DNA of 64,000 nucleotides from Liopterus haemorrhoidalis (lineage: Eukaryota; Arthropoda; Insecta; Coleoptera; Dytiscidae). This document shows, in pieces, positions 33,432 to 45,864 of this stretch (within the stretch, counting starts at the first letter, position 1; each line of letters begins with the position of its first letter). The notes under the pieces are model-generated. The model made no database searches. It worked only from the letters and a program-made list of their open reading frames with translations, and was not told the origin of the DNA. The stretch covers positions 18,196,829 through 18,260,828 of the forward strand of contig OZ020625.1 of the NCBI GenBank assembly GCA_963971575.1, in the 5' to 3' direction. A program made the position numbers and the translations under genes.

Positions 33432-35980
33432 TGTATTTTGGATCATTGCGACGATACATTATGTTTGGGATATAACCAGTCGGTTTCCGCAAGGAAAAAG
33501 GGAATGATAGTTTTGAAAAGTAGTCTTTTGAATTTGGTATTCATGAGTCTAGACGCCTTGTGCGAATTAGACCCCTATTCGTTGATTGTGACAGTTCTTC
33601 AGGACTTTCTTTAACGTCCAATATGTGGAAATCCTGTTAGGATATTTTGAAAACCTTTCGCTTGGAAGATTTTAGATTGTCATCGGACACTTGTAGTTGT
33701 CCTCTTTGTTAAGTAAAGGGGGAATTGTTACGTAAATTATTCGTAACACAATATTTATATATTTTGAATTGAGAATCTTGTACGCGTGGTATTTGAATTT
33801 TGATACCAGCGCTGCCATCTATGTACAGCGCGTGAACTAACCGATCCTTGGATCGATAAATTAGATTGTTAGTAAATCGTAGGAAACAAAATGGCACTCG
33901 TGCTGTTGTCATCGATCGAAGCAGTACACGATTGACTTTTTATCTCGAATCATCCCTTCAACTGGCCGGATTTAATTCAACTAAAAGGCATAAATTGATC
34001 GAGAAATAGTTCTTCCATCGACTGACATAAGCATTTTGTCATATTGAAGGCGTATTACATCTAAACGCGTAAGTTTTTCATTTTTCAAGATATAGCTCAT
34101 GGTTAATACACCGAGCACATGGTTATATCAGTTGTTTTCGTTGATTTTTAGCGTTTTGGGACCGTTAGAATCGTTTGAAACTGTTATTGTACCCTGCTGA
34201 ATACGTGAAAAGCATTTATGGAGCCGTTGTTCGTCTGGGAGACGAAATATTATTCCTTTGGGACATCTTTTCACACTCGGTAGCACGTTTTTGAGCCCTT
34301 TGGAGTTATTTTGGGGCTAGCGGAGAGGAAGTTACTTCGCGTTGTATGTACATCAGGCAATGTTTCACTGGAGCATCTGGAGGACTCAACCGTAGTTATA
34401 TTTTGTGTAAAATCGTTGTCTAGAAGGCGACTTGTATGCAGATAAGTGTTTATTGAAAGTAATAAGCTCATTTGTACGTGGTTATAGAACTTGTGAGACA
34501 CGTTTTTGGCGTGTATTTGTGTTTATTTAGTGTAACCGGGTTAATTGATTATGTTCTGTTCGTTGCCACGTCAAGTGACCTCAACTTTCTAAATAGATCT
34601 ATGTAAGAAAGCTCTCAGGTTCTAATTTAAGTGTAATTAAGGTTGGTCTCTCCAAATACTGTCGTAGAGCCATTTTTGTCAGTGAAATTTGAGTTACATT
34701 TCGGTTCGTGTTAGTACGATTTCGGTTTATTTGTACATTTGTTGTCCGTGGTTTAGAGTAGTGGGGATATATTATTGTTCATTTGGGGAAAGAGGTAGCC
34801 AGACGTTACTGTGTATCGTTCAGTTACGGGATATCGCATCCGTTCTCTCTCCAAGCGACCACTTTTATATCAGGGATACATCCGAAAGGATAGTTTTTGA
34901 TTTGCGAGCCGTACCTTTTTGGGTTACGTGCTAGTTTGATTTGACGTTTCGAATATTTGTTTTTATTTCGATTCGTAAACGTCTTGTTTTGACACAATCG
35001 TGGATTGTTTGTTACGATTTGGTACCTACCATTGCAACCTGTGCGTTTCGCATCCCGGCGTGCGGTTAAATTAGCCGAGCGGCTAGGAAGCAACTAAAGG
35101 TCTCATTTATGAGCCTCCGTCGTAGATAATAGTACTTGTATGCTTTACGTTCCGGCATCACAGTTAAAACAGCCTATTGGTTAGGAATTGTACCATTTTA
35201 CTTGTCGTGATGACAGTTAAATTTTGTTTGTTTTGTCTTTGGGTCGTTCGATATTTCGATTAGAATTTAAGTTCAGAATTGATCTGATGTAGTTTAGGTT
35301 AAGACTCCGGTCTTATTATTTGACAATTTGGTTACCACCTTATTTAGATAGATCGAGACGTGGTCTCGAATTGTTTGACAATATTGATTAATATTTATTG
35401 TATTATTTGTGAATTGATTCAGTATTCGTGTGTTTAGACTTTCCACTCTGGAGAGCCTAATCTGTTTAACTTCAAGTTCATTTATTAAATCTCACATTTT
35501 CTTTATTTTTCTTTAAGAAAATTTATGATGTACGATACTCTTTAATAAAGATTACTTTATATCATAATTGTCGAGTATTGCTTGTTAGTCCTATTGAGTC
35601 ACAATGTATTAATCTCGATTTGGGGATAATTGGTAAGAACTACTTCTACTAGAAAAAGATTTAAGTTTATCTCCGGTTTAGTGACGTCAATCTAAACTTA
35701 TGGCGCCCTTATAAATAAATATAGACTGTTAAAATTTCATCTCCCAGTCCTTGAGAATAGAAATCTCTATCTTTATTCGAGCTAGTCGCAAACCGGTCTA
35801 GTAAATGCGTTTTTGGTGTAACCTCGTATTTTGGATAACGCTTTACTTGCCAGATCAACTAATATTTACTTGATCAGCTTAGTTATTTTTGCCCAATGTG
35901 TCATTATATTTTTTTAGATTAGTTTATGGTTACCAAAATAGCACTCAACACAACGATTTTAATGGTTACAAATTTGGCAC
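33432..35980 (+). mobile_element. Long LTR-like remnant, BEL/Pao-like style
   Basis: A purine tract TAAAGGGGGAA (33714-33724) is followed by TGTTACGTAAATTATTCGTA (from 33726), which has the look of a polypurine tract and an LTR start. About 2 kb of non-coding, slightly GC-richer DNA follows. Near the far end are two primer-site-like motifs, TATGGCGCCCTTA (about 35699) and TTTGGCACCCAACG (about 35973). A purine tract belongs before a 3' LTR and a primer site after a 5' LTR, so both readings cannot hold in one intact element. The part 33432-33713 shows no readable coding sequence. Confidence 0.4.
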
Positions 35981-36027
35981 CCAACGCTTTAATAAATCAT
36001 TACAAAAATGGTTCTTCTTCTTTTAAA

Positions 36028-37986
36028 CTGTAACAGTTTGAGAACAAAACAATCAAGACTTCAATTTAAAAATGAAAGAACAAGAGCGCCAAGACCATTA
36101 GAAATCATTCATACCGATATACATATGTGGCCCAACTGAACCAAATACATGGGACGACCAAAGATATTTTAACACATTTTTGGATGATTCTACACATTTT
36201 GCAATGGTATATTTATTACAAAGGAAAAACGAAGCAAGAGAAATAATAATGGAATATGTTGCAGAAGTAGAAGCAAGTAAAAACATGAAAGTAGCAAAAT
36301 TAAGATGTGACAATGGAGGAGAATATGTGAGTAGAGAATTGAAAAACTGGTGCAGAAAGAAAGGAATTGTTTTGGATTATACAACACCATACACACCACA
36401 ATTGAATGGGAACATTGAAAGGCTGAACAGAACTTTGATGGAAAAGACAAGAGCCTTATTAGCAGATTCTGGTCTAAGAAAAGATATGTGGGGTGAAGCT
36501 GTGCGAACCTCTGCATATTTACTAAATCGAAGTCCTACAGAACCAGCAAGCTACCAAAAACACCTGAAGAACATTGCTCAAATAAAGTTACAGATTTATC
36601 AACATTAAAAATATTTGGATGTGATGCATATGTTAAAATACTTGATAATATTAAGAAACTTGATGATAGGAGTAAAAAACACATTTTTAGTGGATATTCA
36701 TCAAATGGATACGGGCTTTGGGATACACAAAAGAGGAAAATTATATTATCAAGAGAAAAATTAACCACCGTTTGAATAAATCAAGTTATACATTATATTA
36801 TCAAGAGATGTTGTATTCAAAGAATGTAAGGAGGTTGATGTAGATAAAAAAGTAAAGAAAGTGGTATAAAAGTAAAAGAAGAAAGTAATAATGAAAAAGA
36901 AGAAGGTGAAAATATAGAAACTCGTAATAATGATGAAACTGATGAAAATAAAACCAATGAAGAAAGTGAATATAAAGAAGATTTTGAAAGAGAAGACAAT
37001 AACAAAAGTGAAAATATAGAAGATGTAGAAGACTCCGAAATTGGAGAGATCGTTAACAAACAAGCAGATAATGAAAAAGAAATAGAAGAAATTGAAATTC
37101 AGAAACCAGATATAGAAGAAATTGAAAATCGGAGACCTAAAAGAAATATTAAAACTCCAAAAAGATTTGAAGAGTATGTTCTTCTAACATACCTTTGTAT
37201 ACTGAGGCTATAAATGGACCAGATAAAGAAAACTGGATGAAAGGAATAAAAGAAGAGAGTCTCTGAAAGAAAATGGCACTTGGACATTTATTGACGAAAA
37301 AGAAGCAAAGAACAAAAATGTATTAAATAGCAAATGAGTAAAAGAAGATGGCAGATATAAGGCAAGACTAGTTGTGCGAGGATGTCAGCAAGAATATGGT
37401 CAAGATTATGAAGAAACATTTAGCCCTGTAATTAATAACAGTTCTTTAAAAATTATTTTGGCAACAGCAGTAAAAAGAAATGATCATATACTAAAATTTG
37501 ATGTAAAAACAGCATTTTTATAAGGAAACTTAGAGGAAGATATATACATGAAAGTACCAGAAGGCTATAATGAACCACATAAAATTTGCAAACTACAAAA
37601 ATCATTGTATGGATTGAAACAGGCTCCGTTAAAATGGAATCAAAGGTTCACTAATTACCTACGAGAATGTAATTTAGAACAAATAAAGTCAGATGAATGT
37701 ATATTTAAAGCAAAAGATGGATCTCTAATTCTTGGTATATATGTGGATGATGGTATAGTAATTTGTAAAGACAAAAACAAATTAAAAACAGTACTGAATA
37801 AATTAGCAGATGAATTTCAGATAAAATTATTTAAAGAACTGGACACATTTTTAGGTATCTCAGTTACGAAGAAAGAAAATTCAATATATATATATATATA
37901 TATATAAACTTGTCCTCCCGTAACTCCTAGACCAGGCGTTTCACAACCAGTTTGAGAAAACTGTCTAATTAGCTGTAGTTTGATAG

Positions 37987-38031
<45 letters not shown>

Positions 38032-38812
38032 AAATTTAGTTTTAAAGAAATTTAGAATGAGAGATGCTAAAAATGCTAATATACCAATGTCGGTAAATAA
38101 TACAGAAAACGTCTTTAGAAAAGGTAATCACAAAAATTTTCCTTATCGAGAAGCGATTGGAAGTTTATTATATTTTCAAATAAAACAAGACCAGATATTT
38201 CGTTTGCGGTAAATTACGCTAGTAGATTTTTAGAAAACTATACGTGTCGTGAAATTGGTATAGTAAAATAAATTTTAAGATACTTGAGAGGGAGTAAAGA
38301 CCTGAAAATAAAATATGAAACAGTAAAGGAAGATAAAGAGTGGTTGGTTATTGTGATGCGGACTATGCAGGAGACATTGAATCACGGAAAAGTACAACAA
38401 TTTTCATAATATTTTTCGCTGGTTTCATATTAAGTTGGTGTTCAAGGAAGCAGCCAATTGTTGCAATGTCAACTACTGAAGCTGAATATATAGCTGCAGC
38501 AGATTGCTGTAAAGAATTAATATATTTAAAAGCTCTAATAGAAGAATTACTGTCAGAAAAAATAAATGTGCAGCTTTGTGTAGATAACCGGAGTGCAATA
38601 AAATTGATTAAAAATGGTGTAGTAAACAGACGAAGTAAACACTTTCATATCGGGTATCATTTTATAAATGAAAAATATATTGAAGGCTTAATTAATATCT
38701 ACTATTGTCCAACGAGCGAGCAGACAGCAGATATATTGACACCTTTGAATGCCATAAAATTTAATAACAAAACTAAAATTTTAGAATATAAATAAATTCA
38801 TAATTAAAGGAG
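36028..38812 (+). pseudogene. Ty1/copia pol remnant (integrase, RT, RNase H)
   Basis: Integrase: IHTDI at about 36106, CDNGGEY at about 36306 and NGNIERLNRT; then a frame change near 36555. A glutamate- and lysine-rich linker follows. RT starts near 37350 (KARLVVRGCQQEYGQDYEETFSP is read in pieces) with SLYGLKQAPLKWNQ and the catalytic IYVDDGIV near 37740. RNase H shows YCDADYAGD, STTEAEY and DNRSAI (38340-38795). Integrase before RT is the copia order. Stops at about 36138, 37335 and 37521 plus several indels make it non-functional. TA arrays and a foreign ~85-bp insert split RT from RNase H. No 5' LTR or gag recognised. Confidence 0.9.
37886..38030. repeat. Two (TA)n tracts flanking a short insert in copia RT
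   Basis: TA runs at about 37886-37906 and 37990-38029 enclose roughly 85 bp (starting AACTTGTCCTCCCGTAACTC) unlike the surrounding copia sequence. Confidence 0.8.
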
Positions 38813-38999
38813 TGTATTATAATATATATAATTGGTATAATTATGAATCTATTTTGACAGTGACAGTGAGTTAGTCATAGTTACTGAAATTAATGAAATA
38901 AAATAATAATAATATTGTAAAATATATTTTGAAGTATAATTAATAAATGTTCTTTAATAATAATAAATTTATTAAAATAATATAATATAAAATACCACA
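38813..38999 (+). repeat. Possible copia 3' LTR
   Basis: After the RNase H stop, AAAGGAG precedes TGTATTATAA; a matching ACCACA lies at 38994-38999. Without the 5' copy the LTR cannot be confirmed. Confidence 0.4.
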
Positions 39000-39004
39000 T
39001 TGAA

Positions 39005-39740
39005 AGTAAACTTCTAACAGTGATGACCTAGAAAATGTTGTATCACACTTATCACATTTTTATGGTTTTTCTCAAGAATGTACTCGTTTGTGAGTAATGA
39101 GATCTGAAGACACTGAAAATGCTTTATCACACTGATTACATTTGAATGGTTTCTCTCCAGAATGTACTCGTTTGTGAGTAATGAGAGTTGAAGACACTGA
39201 AAATACTTCATTACACTGATTACATTTGAATGGTTTCTCTCCAGAATGTAATCGTTTGTGAGTAACCAGATTTAAAGACATTGAAAATGCTTTATCACAC
39301 TGATCACATTTAAATGGTTTATCTCCAGAATGTACTCGATTGTGAGTAATGAGACTTGAAGACACTGAAAATGCTTTATCACACTGATTACATTTGAATG
39401 GTTTCTCTCCAGAATATACTCGTTTGTGAGTAATGAGACTTGAAGACACTGAAAATACTTCATCACACTGATTACATTTGAATGGTTTCTCTCCAGAATG
39501 TAATCGTTTGTGAGTAACCAGATTTAAAGACATTGAAAATGCTTTATCACACTGATCACATTTAAATGGTTTATCTCCAGAATGTACTCGATTGTGAGTA
39601 ATGAGACTTGAAGACACTGAAAATGCTTTATCACACTGATTACATTTGAATGGTTTATCTCCAGAATGTACTCGTTTGTGAGTAATGAGACTTGAAGACA
39701 CTGAAAATGCTTTATCACACTGATTACATTTGAATGGTTT
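39005..39740 (-). pseudogene. Extra C2H2 fingers beyond the stop of the ZAD-ZNF gene
   Basis: In frame with the finger exon and directly after the stop at 39741-39743, about eight more fingers follow (FKCNQCDKAFS type, linkers SGEKPF or SGDKPF). One has its last zinc-binding H changed to Y (ITHKRVY); others carry DEVF or NEVF in place of DKAF. A second in-frame stop lies near 39069-39071, a third a few codons later, and a final damaged finger (KCDKCDTTFSRSS) ends near 39010, beside the copia-like LTR. This looks like a decaying 3' end of the array. If the first stop were read through or absent in other individuals the protein would gain these fingers. Confidence 0.8.
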
Positions 39741-42700
39741 CTATCCAGAATGTACTCGTTTGTGAGTAATGAGACTTGAAGACACTGAAAATGCTTTATC
39801 ACACTGATTACATTTGAATGGTTTCTCTCCAGAATGTACTCGTTTGTGAGTAATGAGACTTGAAGACACTGAAAATGCTTTATCACACTGATTACATTTG
39901 AAAGGTTTCTCTCCGGAATGTACTCGTTTGTGAGTAACCAGATGTGAAGACACTGAAAATGCTTTATCACATTGATCACATTTGAATGGTTTCTCTCCAG
40001 AATGTACTTGTTTGTGAGTAATGAGATTTGATGATTGTGAAAATGCTTTATCACATTGATCACATTTGAATGGTTTCTCTCCAGAATGTACTCGATTGTG
40101 AGTAATGAGATATGCTGATCGTAAAAATGCTTTATCACATTGATCACATTTGAATGGTTTCTCTACAGAATGTACTTGTTTGTGAGTAATGAGATGTGCT
40201 GATTGTGAAAATGCTTTATCACACTGCTCACATTTGAATGGTTTCTCTCCAGAATGTACTTGTTTGTGAGTAATGAGATTTGATGATTGTGAAAATGCTT
40301 TATCACATTGATCACATTTGAATGGTTTCTCTCCAGAATGTACTCGATTGTGAGTAATGAGATATGCTGATCGTAAAAATGCTTTATCACATTGATCACA
40401 TTTGAATGGTTTCTCTACAGAATGTACTTGTTTGTGAGTAATGAGATGTGCTGATTGTGAAAATGCTTTATCACACTGCTCACATTTGAATGGTTTCTCT
40501 CCAGAATGTACTCGTTTGTGAGTAATGAGACTTGAAGACACTGAAAATGCTTTATCACACTGATTACATTTGAATGGTTTCTCTCCAGAATGTACTCGTT
40601 TGTGAGTAACCAGATGTGAAGACACTGAAAATGCTTTATCACATTGATCACATTTGAATAGTTTCTCTCCAGAATGTACTCGTTTGTGAGTAATGAGACT
40701 TGAAGACACTGAAAATGCTTTATCACACTGATCACATTTGAATGGTTTCTCTTCAGTATGTATTCGTTTGTGTATAATGAGATCATATGAACGTGAAAAT
40801 GCTTTATCACATTGATCACATTTGAATGGTTTCTCTCCAGTATGTATTCGTTTGTGTATAATGAGATCATATGAACGTGAAAATGCTTTATCACATTGAT
40901 CACATTTGAATGGTTTCTCTCCAGAATGTACTCGTTTGTGAGTAACCAGATGTGAAGACACTGAAAATGCTTTATCACACTGATCACATTTGAATGGTTT
41001 CTCTCCAGAATGTACTCGATTGTGATTAATGAGACTTGAAGACATTGAAAATGCTTTATCACACTGCTCACATTTGAATGGTTTCTCTCCAGAATGAAAT
41101 CGTTTGTGAGTAATCAAATTTGTCGACACTGAAAATGCTTTATCACACTGATCACATTTGAATGGTTTCTCTCCAGAATGTACTCGTTTGTGAGTAATGA
41201 TACTTGAAGACACTGAAAATGCTTTATCACACTGATCACATTTGAATGGTTTCTCTCCAGTATGTATTCGTTTGTGTATAATGAGATCATATGAACGTGA
41301 AAATGCTTTATCACATTGATCACATTTGAATGGTTTCTCTCCAGAATGTGTTCGTTTGTGAGTAATCAAATTTGAAGACACTGAAAATGCTTTATCACAC
41401 TGATCACATTTGAATGGTTTCCCTCCAGAATGCATTTTCTTGTGTCTTATGAAATGTGATGACCTTGTTGTTGTGGGTTGTTTACGCTCGTTTATGGCCA
41501 ACGGCTCCCAACTCTCATCTGATTCACTGGAAGATGTTTCACTAGCTGCAAACAATTTTGCATTGATTATTGAGACAAACTTTCAGTTGTTTAAATATAG
41601 TTATTTTCTTATAAATAATACATTTATTTAACCAATAACACATTACCTAAATGATGAGGTTTAGTCAAGACGACATATAATACGAACTGAAACCACACGA
41701 GTTAACATAATAGTTTGCCATGTAACATAATGTTACAGCCATATAGTGGGGATCTTTACGCGATAAGTTACGGATTATTTTTAACAAACATTACGGCTTC
41801 TAATATATAAAAAGATGGAAGAGTTAATTCAGGCAAAACTGGAAAAAGGGAGCTGCAAGATGATCTAAAGGGACACCTGCTATTATGGGAATAGTAAGAT
41901 TTTGAATTAGAATAGTATTGAAACTAGTAGGTTGAAATGAGAAAATTCGATGCGACTGGAACATTCCGAGCGCGAGTCGCAGGTGATCGTGAGAAACCAC
42001 GAGCATCGATTATTCTCTTCCAACCGAGTCATAGACCCTACTTTACATAACAAATTAATTAATTATTTAAACTTATTTTTTTAAACTTTTTTTTTTTTGT
42101 TTGATTTTAGTATAATGTACCTCACATCGACCACTATCTTGTTACTTTTTAGCAAGTTATGTTAGTATATTTAAAAAAAAACTTTGCATTTGTTAAATGT
42201 ATCCATACATCATAGATACCGTCCGCACTACTTTTCAGCGCATGAAATAATTATTCCTTAACTATTGAAGGAATGAAATACACGCAAAATGCATAAGAAG
42301 AAAAGTATTTTAGAATAACATTCCAACTCTTGTGTTAGAATATTAACTTTCTGTAATAAAAATTGATTTTAGAATTGGTCTCTAGAATTCTCTAGCTATC
42401 TTGGAGAAATTTTTTTTACAATACACATGATCTACCACAATACAAAATGCCATAGCACATTGTTACGTGAAATATTACAAAGTAAGCAGCTCTGAGTATA
42501 TTTGCAGAAACCATATCCTTATGCTTGTTCAATATAAAACAAGATTTGCTAAGTTTAGGTAGCAAATAGTCCACGTGATTATCCAGTTTAGATTATCACT
42601 TATTATGTCCAAAAATTTTGTAGATTGGGAACACTGACTTTTTTTTTTCTTTTCTTGTCGTTGCAAGTGAAAATATGGGCTGGCAATAAGTGCATTTTTG

Positions 42701-45341
42701 TGTTCATGTAAAAGCAGAGGATGATTTTTATTTCGGTATTGAGCATAAGATTATTTTCAAAGTACCACCGACTCATTGCTACTAAGTTATTTTTACCATC
42801 CAGAGCTAGTGATGATGCATCCACAATATGAAGTAATGTGTGAAGTGTCATCCCCATACAAAATAGTATTACAAATAGCATTATTTGGAAATAATGAAAG
42901 AAATTCATTAACATACAAGAGAAGTAATACTGGATCAAGTATAGAACCTTGTGGAACTCCTTTGTTACACTGTCGCTTATGAGATTTGTAATTATTATTT
43001 GATATTTGAAATGGACATTTCTATACAAATTGTTAAATAATTTAATTGACTGTCCGGATCTTTTAAAGCAACTGTATATGTGTGTTCGGTTACATTGCAC
43101 TTGAAATCACGAGTTCTTTTCTTTGCCACTAAATTAAACCAACCCTGCATACAATTCCCCACCTAAAAAAAAATAAATAAATAAAAAAAAATAAATATGG
43201 TTTTGGCTAGTAGAAACAACTTGCTCTCTATAAGATAAAAATAATGAGAGCCACGATTGCGGTAGACCTACACTACCGATGTCATTTAATTTAATTCCTA
43301 TTATGGAGCGATGGACTAAATCGAAGGCTTTAGTAAAATAGTAAGAGAAGCCTAAGCAATGTGATTTTGCCTCTGTTTTTGTGCATGGAATTGAGAAATG
43401 AAAAATTGGCTGTTGTGGTCGATTTATATTTAACAAAACCATGTTGAAATGAAGTAAAGATTGTATATTGGCTGATGAAAGATTAAAGTCTACAAAGGAA
43501 CAATATTTCAAGTATCAAACTGTAGTCAGAGAGTTTTTGAGAGGTCGATAAGAATTAAATCATTTATTGGATAAATTATATTAACAAATTACTACAACTA
43601 GCAAACTATTAGTCATTGTGATCCTGTGCATGTATTCAGGAAATATAAACTGGAAATATCAGTATTGGAAGCTCACAACCAGTACAATAATATTAAACTA
43701 TTGACTGACCTGTATCTTGCGCAGCTGCACTCTCCTCATATTCACCGTCATCTCCATATTCAGTCTTGATATCAATCTCCTCATTCAGGATTATATTAGT
43801 TTTATAGTTATGCTGGGACATGTCGTCAGCAGATGATATGATATATGTCAACCCAGTATCGCGACTCTCTGAAATATATACACTTATGGTTACTGAACAA
43901 TTGACATAGTTGATATTGTGTCTGTGAATTTTTCAGTACTAGCCGCCCGTGATGTACAAGGGGCGTCATGTACGCATTAAGCTGTTAATAAAGCTAGCTC
44001 TGCTCACCAATATTTGAAACAGCTGTACTTGCTAGTACATTTCCTTTACATTCACTACTGTCCACAGGTTCAGACTTGACGACAGTCTCTTCTGTGTTCA
44101 TCCCATCATGATAAACGACAACTGTAACTCCATTTGTGATACCTGAAATAAACACATCATCAGTAAAATATAAACGAATTACTCACTGCAAAATATATAT
44201 TTTATTTAAGATGTTTACTGATCATTGCCCCAATTCGTCTGAAATAAACAGAACTGTGACAATGAAATATGAACAACAGTCATAATTAGAAGTTAGTTGT
44301 AAATTTGCCCGTTACTGACCATTCTCCCATTCAGCTGTATGCTCTGTCCCAGCCATCACTACATAGTCATCAGTCATATCTTCATATTCTGTCTTAACAT
44401 CCACATCTTCTTCAACAATATCGCTAACATCGCTGTCTCTGGTGACATCAGGATGTATGCCACCACCTGCGCCATCATTCAAATTCGTTCCTGGAACAAA
44501 CACGTACTATCATTTAAAGGAACTATAACTAGTCTCTTTCTATAAATAATGGAATATGATATAAACAATATTATTAAAGTTTTAATCAGTATGCCAGTCA
44601 AAGTTTAATTCATTATATTAGCAAATATTTATGTATTTACTAATTATTCAACCTCTTTTACACTTATATTGACATACTGGGTGTCCCATTTAACCGGGAA
44701 TGTGTAGGGATCTAAAAAAACTGCAAGAGACACGACTTACTACAAGAAAAACTTGAAAAGTTATTACTAATAAATAAAAATGATCAGTAATTTTACTGCG
44801 GCACTGGAAAGTAAGCAAATAGTTGACTTAAGGAAGTTTAGTTTAATATAGTATATGTTTTTCAATACATCAAAAATTATAAGGGAAAATTCAATTTGGC
44901 GAATACTAGTTTTTTGCTTATATCTAGTTTACTATGCATTTTAAAAATTTGCTTTACAAATTAAATGCCATCGAGATGCTCTAGTTATACAGATAATTTG
45001 GTCTAGTTTAACATAAGTTGTATTTTAGAGATCGCTATACATTCCCAGTTAAATGGGACAGCCGGTACAATACCTGTGCAGTCTTTCTTCTCTGTTTTCA
45101 CTGTGTCACTGTTATGACAGTACTCTTCCAAGGCTCCCAAACATTGTTTCTGTTCGTTTTTGAAATCCGTCAAATAGACACACAACTCTCCGCGAGTTTC
45201 AGAGGCAGAACTTAGTTGTGATGTATAATTTATATATATTTGACTGTTCCGCAAGTATTGCTCACGGAATTCATAGAAACCATCCACTTTATTGCAACAT
45301 TCTGAACATATCGCTCCCTGATTGCGCAACACTGGGGAGAC
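39741..45341 (-). CDS. ZAD and C2H2 zinc-finger transcription factor, 5' exon not found
   Basis: Five minus-strand exons with GT-AG sites and consistent phases: 45341-45074, 44490-44320, 44142-44008, 43868-43710 and 41545-39741. Exon 1 here is the C-terminal half of a ZAD (ICSECCNKVDGFYEFREQ); its first CxxC pair must lie in an upstream exon joined in phase 0. ZAD mediates dimerisation and occurs in arthropod zinc-finger regulators. The three short exons (57, 45 and 53 codons) are acidic linkers. The last exon has a short Ser/Glu-rich lead, a half finger lacking cysteines, then 20 complete fingers of the type FKCxQCDKAF...HKRxH with SGEKP or TGEKP linkers. It ends at TAG 39741-39743, in the linker position after finger 20. 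Intron 1 contains a MITE and the last intron a LINE fragment. Probably a nuclear DNA-binding regulator; target unknown. Confidence 0.85.
41640..42600. other. Intron sequence of the ZAD-ZNF gene
   Basis: AT-rich, no coding signature or RNA. GC-richer patch around 41940-42030. Confidence 0.4.
42600..43511 (-). pseudogene. LINE reverse transcriptase remnant in a ZAD-ZNF intron
   Basis: On the minus strand, in order: FTKAFDLVHRSIIG with SWLSLFLSYREQVV (43350-43200), KGVPQGSILDPVLLLLYVNE (about 42975-42910), and a catalytic block reading LYGDDT (about 42858-42846), where most LINEs have YADD. Frame changes and an A-rich interruption (43150-43200) separate the blocks. Old, 5'- and 3'-truncated insertion in the same orientation as the host gene. 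Confidence 0.75.
44679..45063. mobile_element. MITE in ZAD-ZNF intron 1
   Basis: The left end GGGTGTCCCATTTAACCGGG pairs with the inverted right end (CCCAGTTAAATGGGACAGCC) over about 28 bp with a few mismatches. 385 bp, non-coding. Its right end lies only 10 bp from the 5' splice site of the ZAD exon. Type resembles mariner-derived MITEs; no clear target duplication. Confidence 0.75.
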
Positions 45342-45860
45342 CTGAAAATAATTGTTAACATTGTTCAGAAATTTGTGCGACTTATGGTATAGATACATAT
45401 AAGATAGGTTTGGGAAAAACTACTATATAGGGTGCGTCAGAACAATCGTCCATCCAGTTTTTCTCGAAAGGCGAGGTGGGAGTAAGTTGATAAAAAAAAT
45501 ATAGACGAAGTCTATCCAAATGTAAATTTGTCATTTAAAAATATTCCTTACGCTGTAAAACCTACTTCAGATTTGTTGGTTATGATCATTATAACTAAGA
45601 TATAATTTATCTTTACCAACATGACATACAATTTCAAAGGTGCAACTATTGAACAATTTGTAATTTTTACCAAAATATTTTAAATATTTCGAACCAATTT
45701 TAAATTTACATAACTAAGTTGTCACCTAGTGGCGCTGAATGACCAAACTCCGCTGGTAATTTTTGGTAAAAATTATTCATTTTTGCCAAAGCGTGTTTTA
45801 CTCAGTGCTTTATATTTACATTTTTGAAAATTTAAAACGTTAGATAATTTAAAACATTAA
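45342..45860. other. Stretch upstream of the visible ZAD exon
   Basis: The missing first ZAD exon should lie here or further right. No minus-strand CxxC-containing exon with a phase-0 donor was recognised. Confidence 0.35.
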
Positions 45861-45864
45861 TCGT

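Noticed and set aside
39014..41323. Second set of minus-strand frames reading INVIKHF, QCLQISLLTNEYIL
   Set aside because: They are the shifted frame of the zinc-finger repeats and share their 84-bp period.
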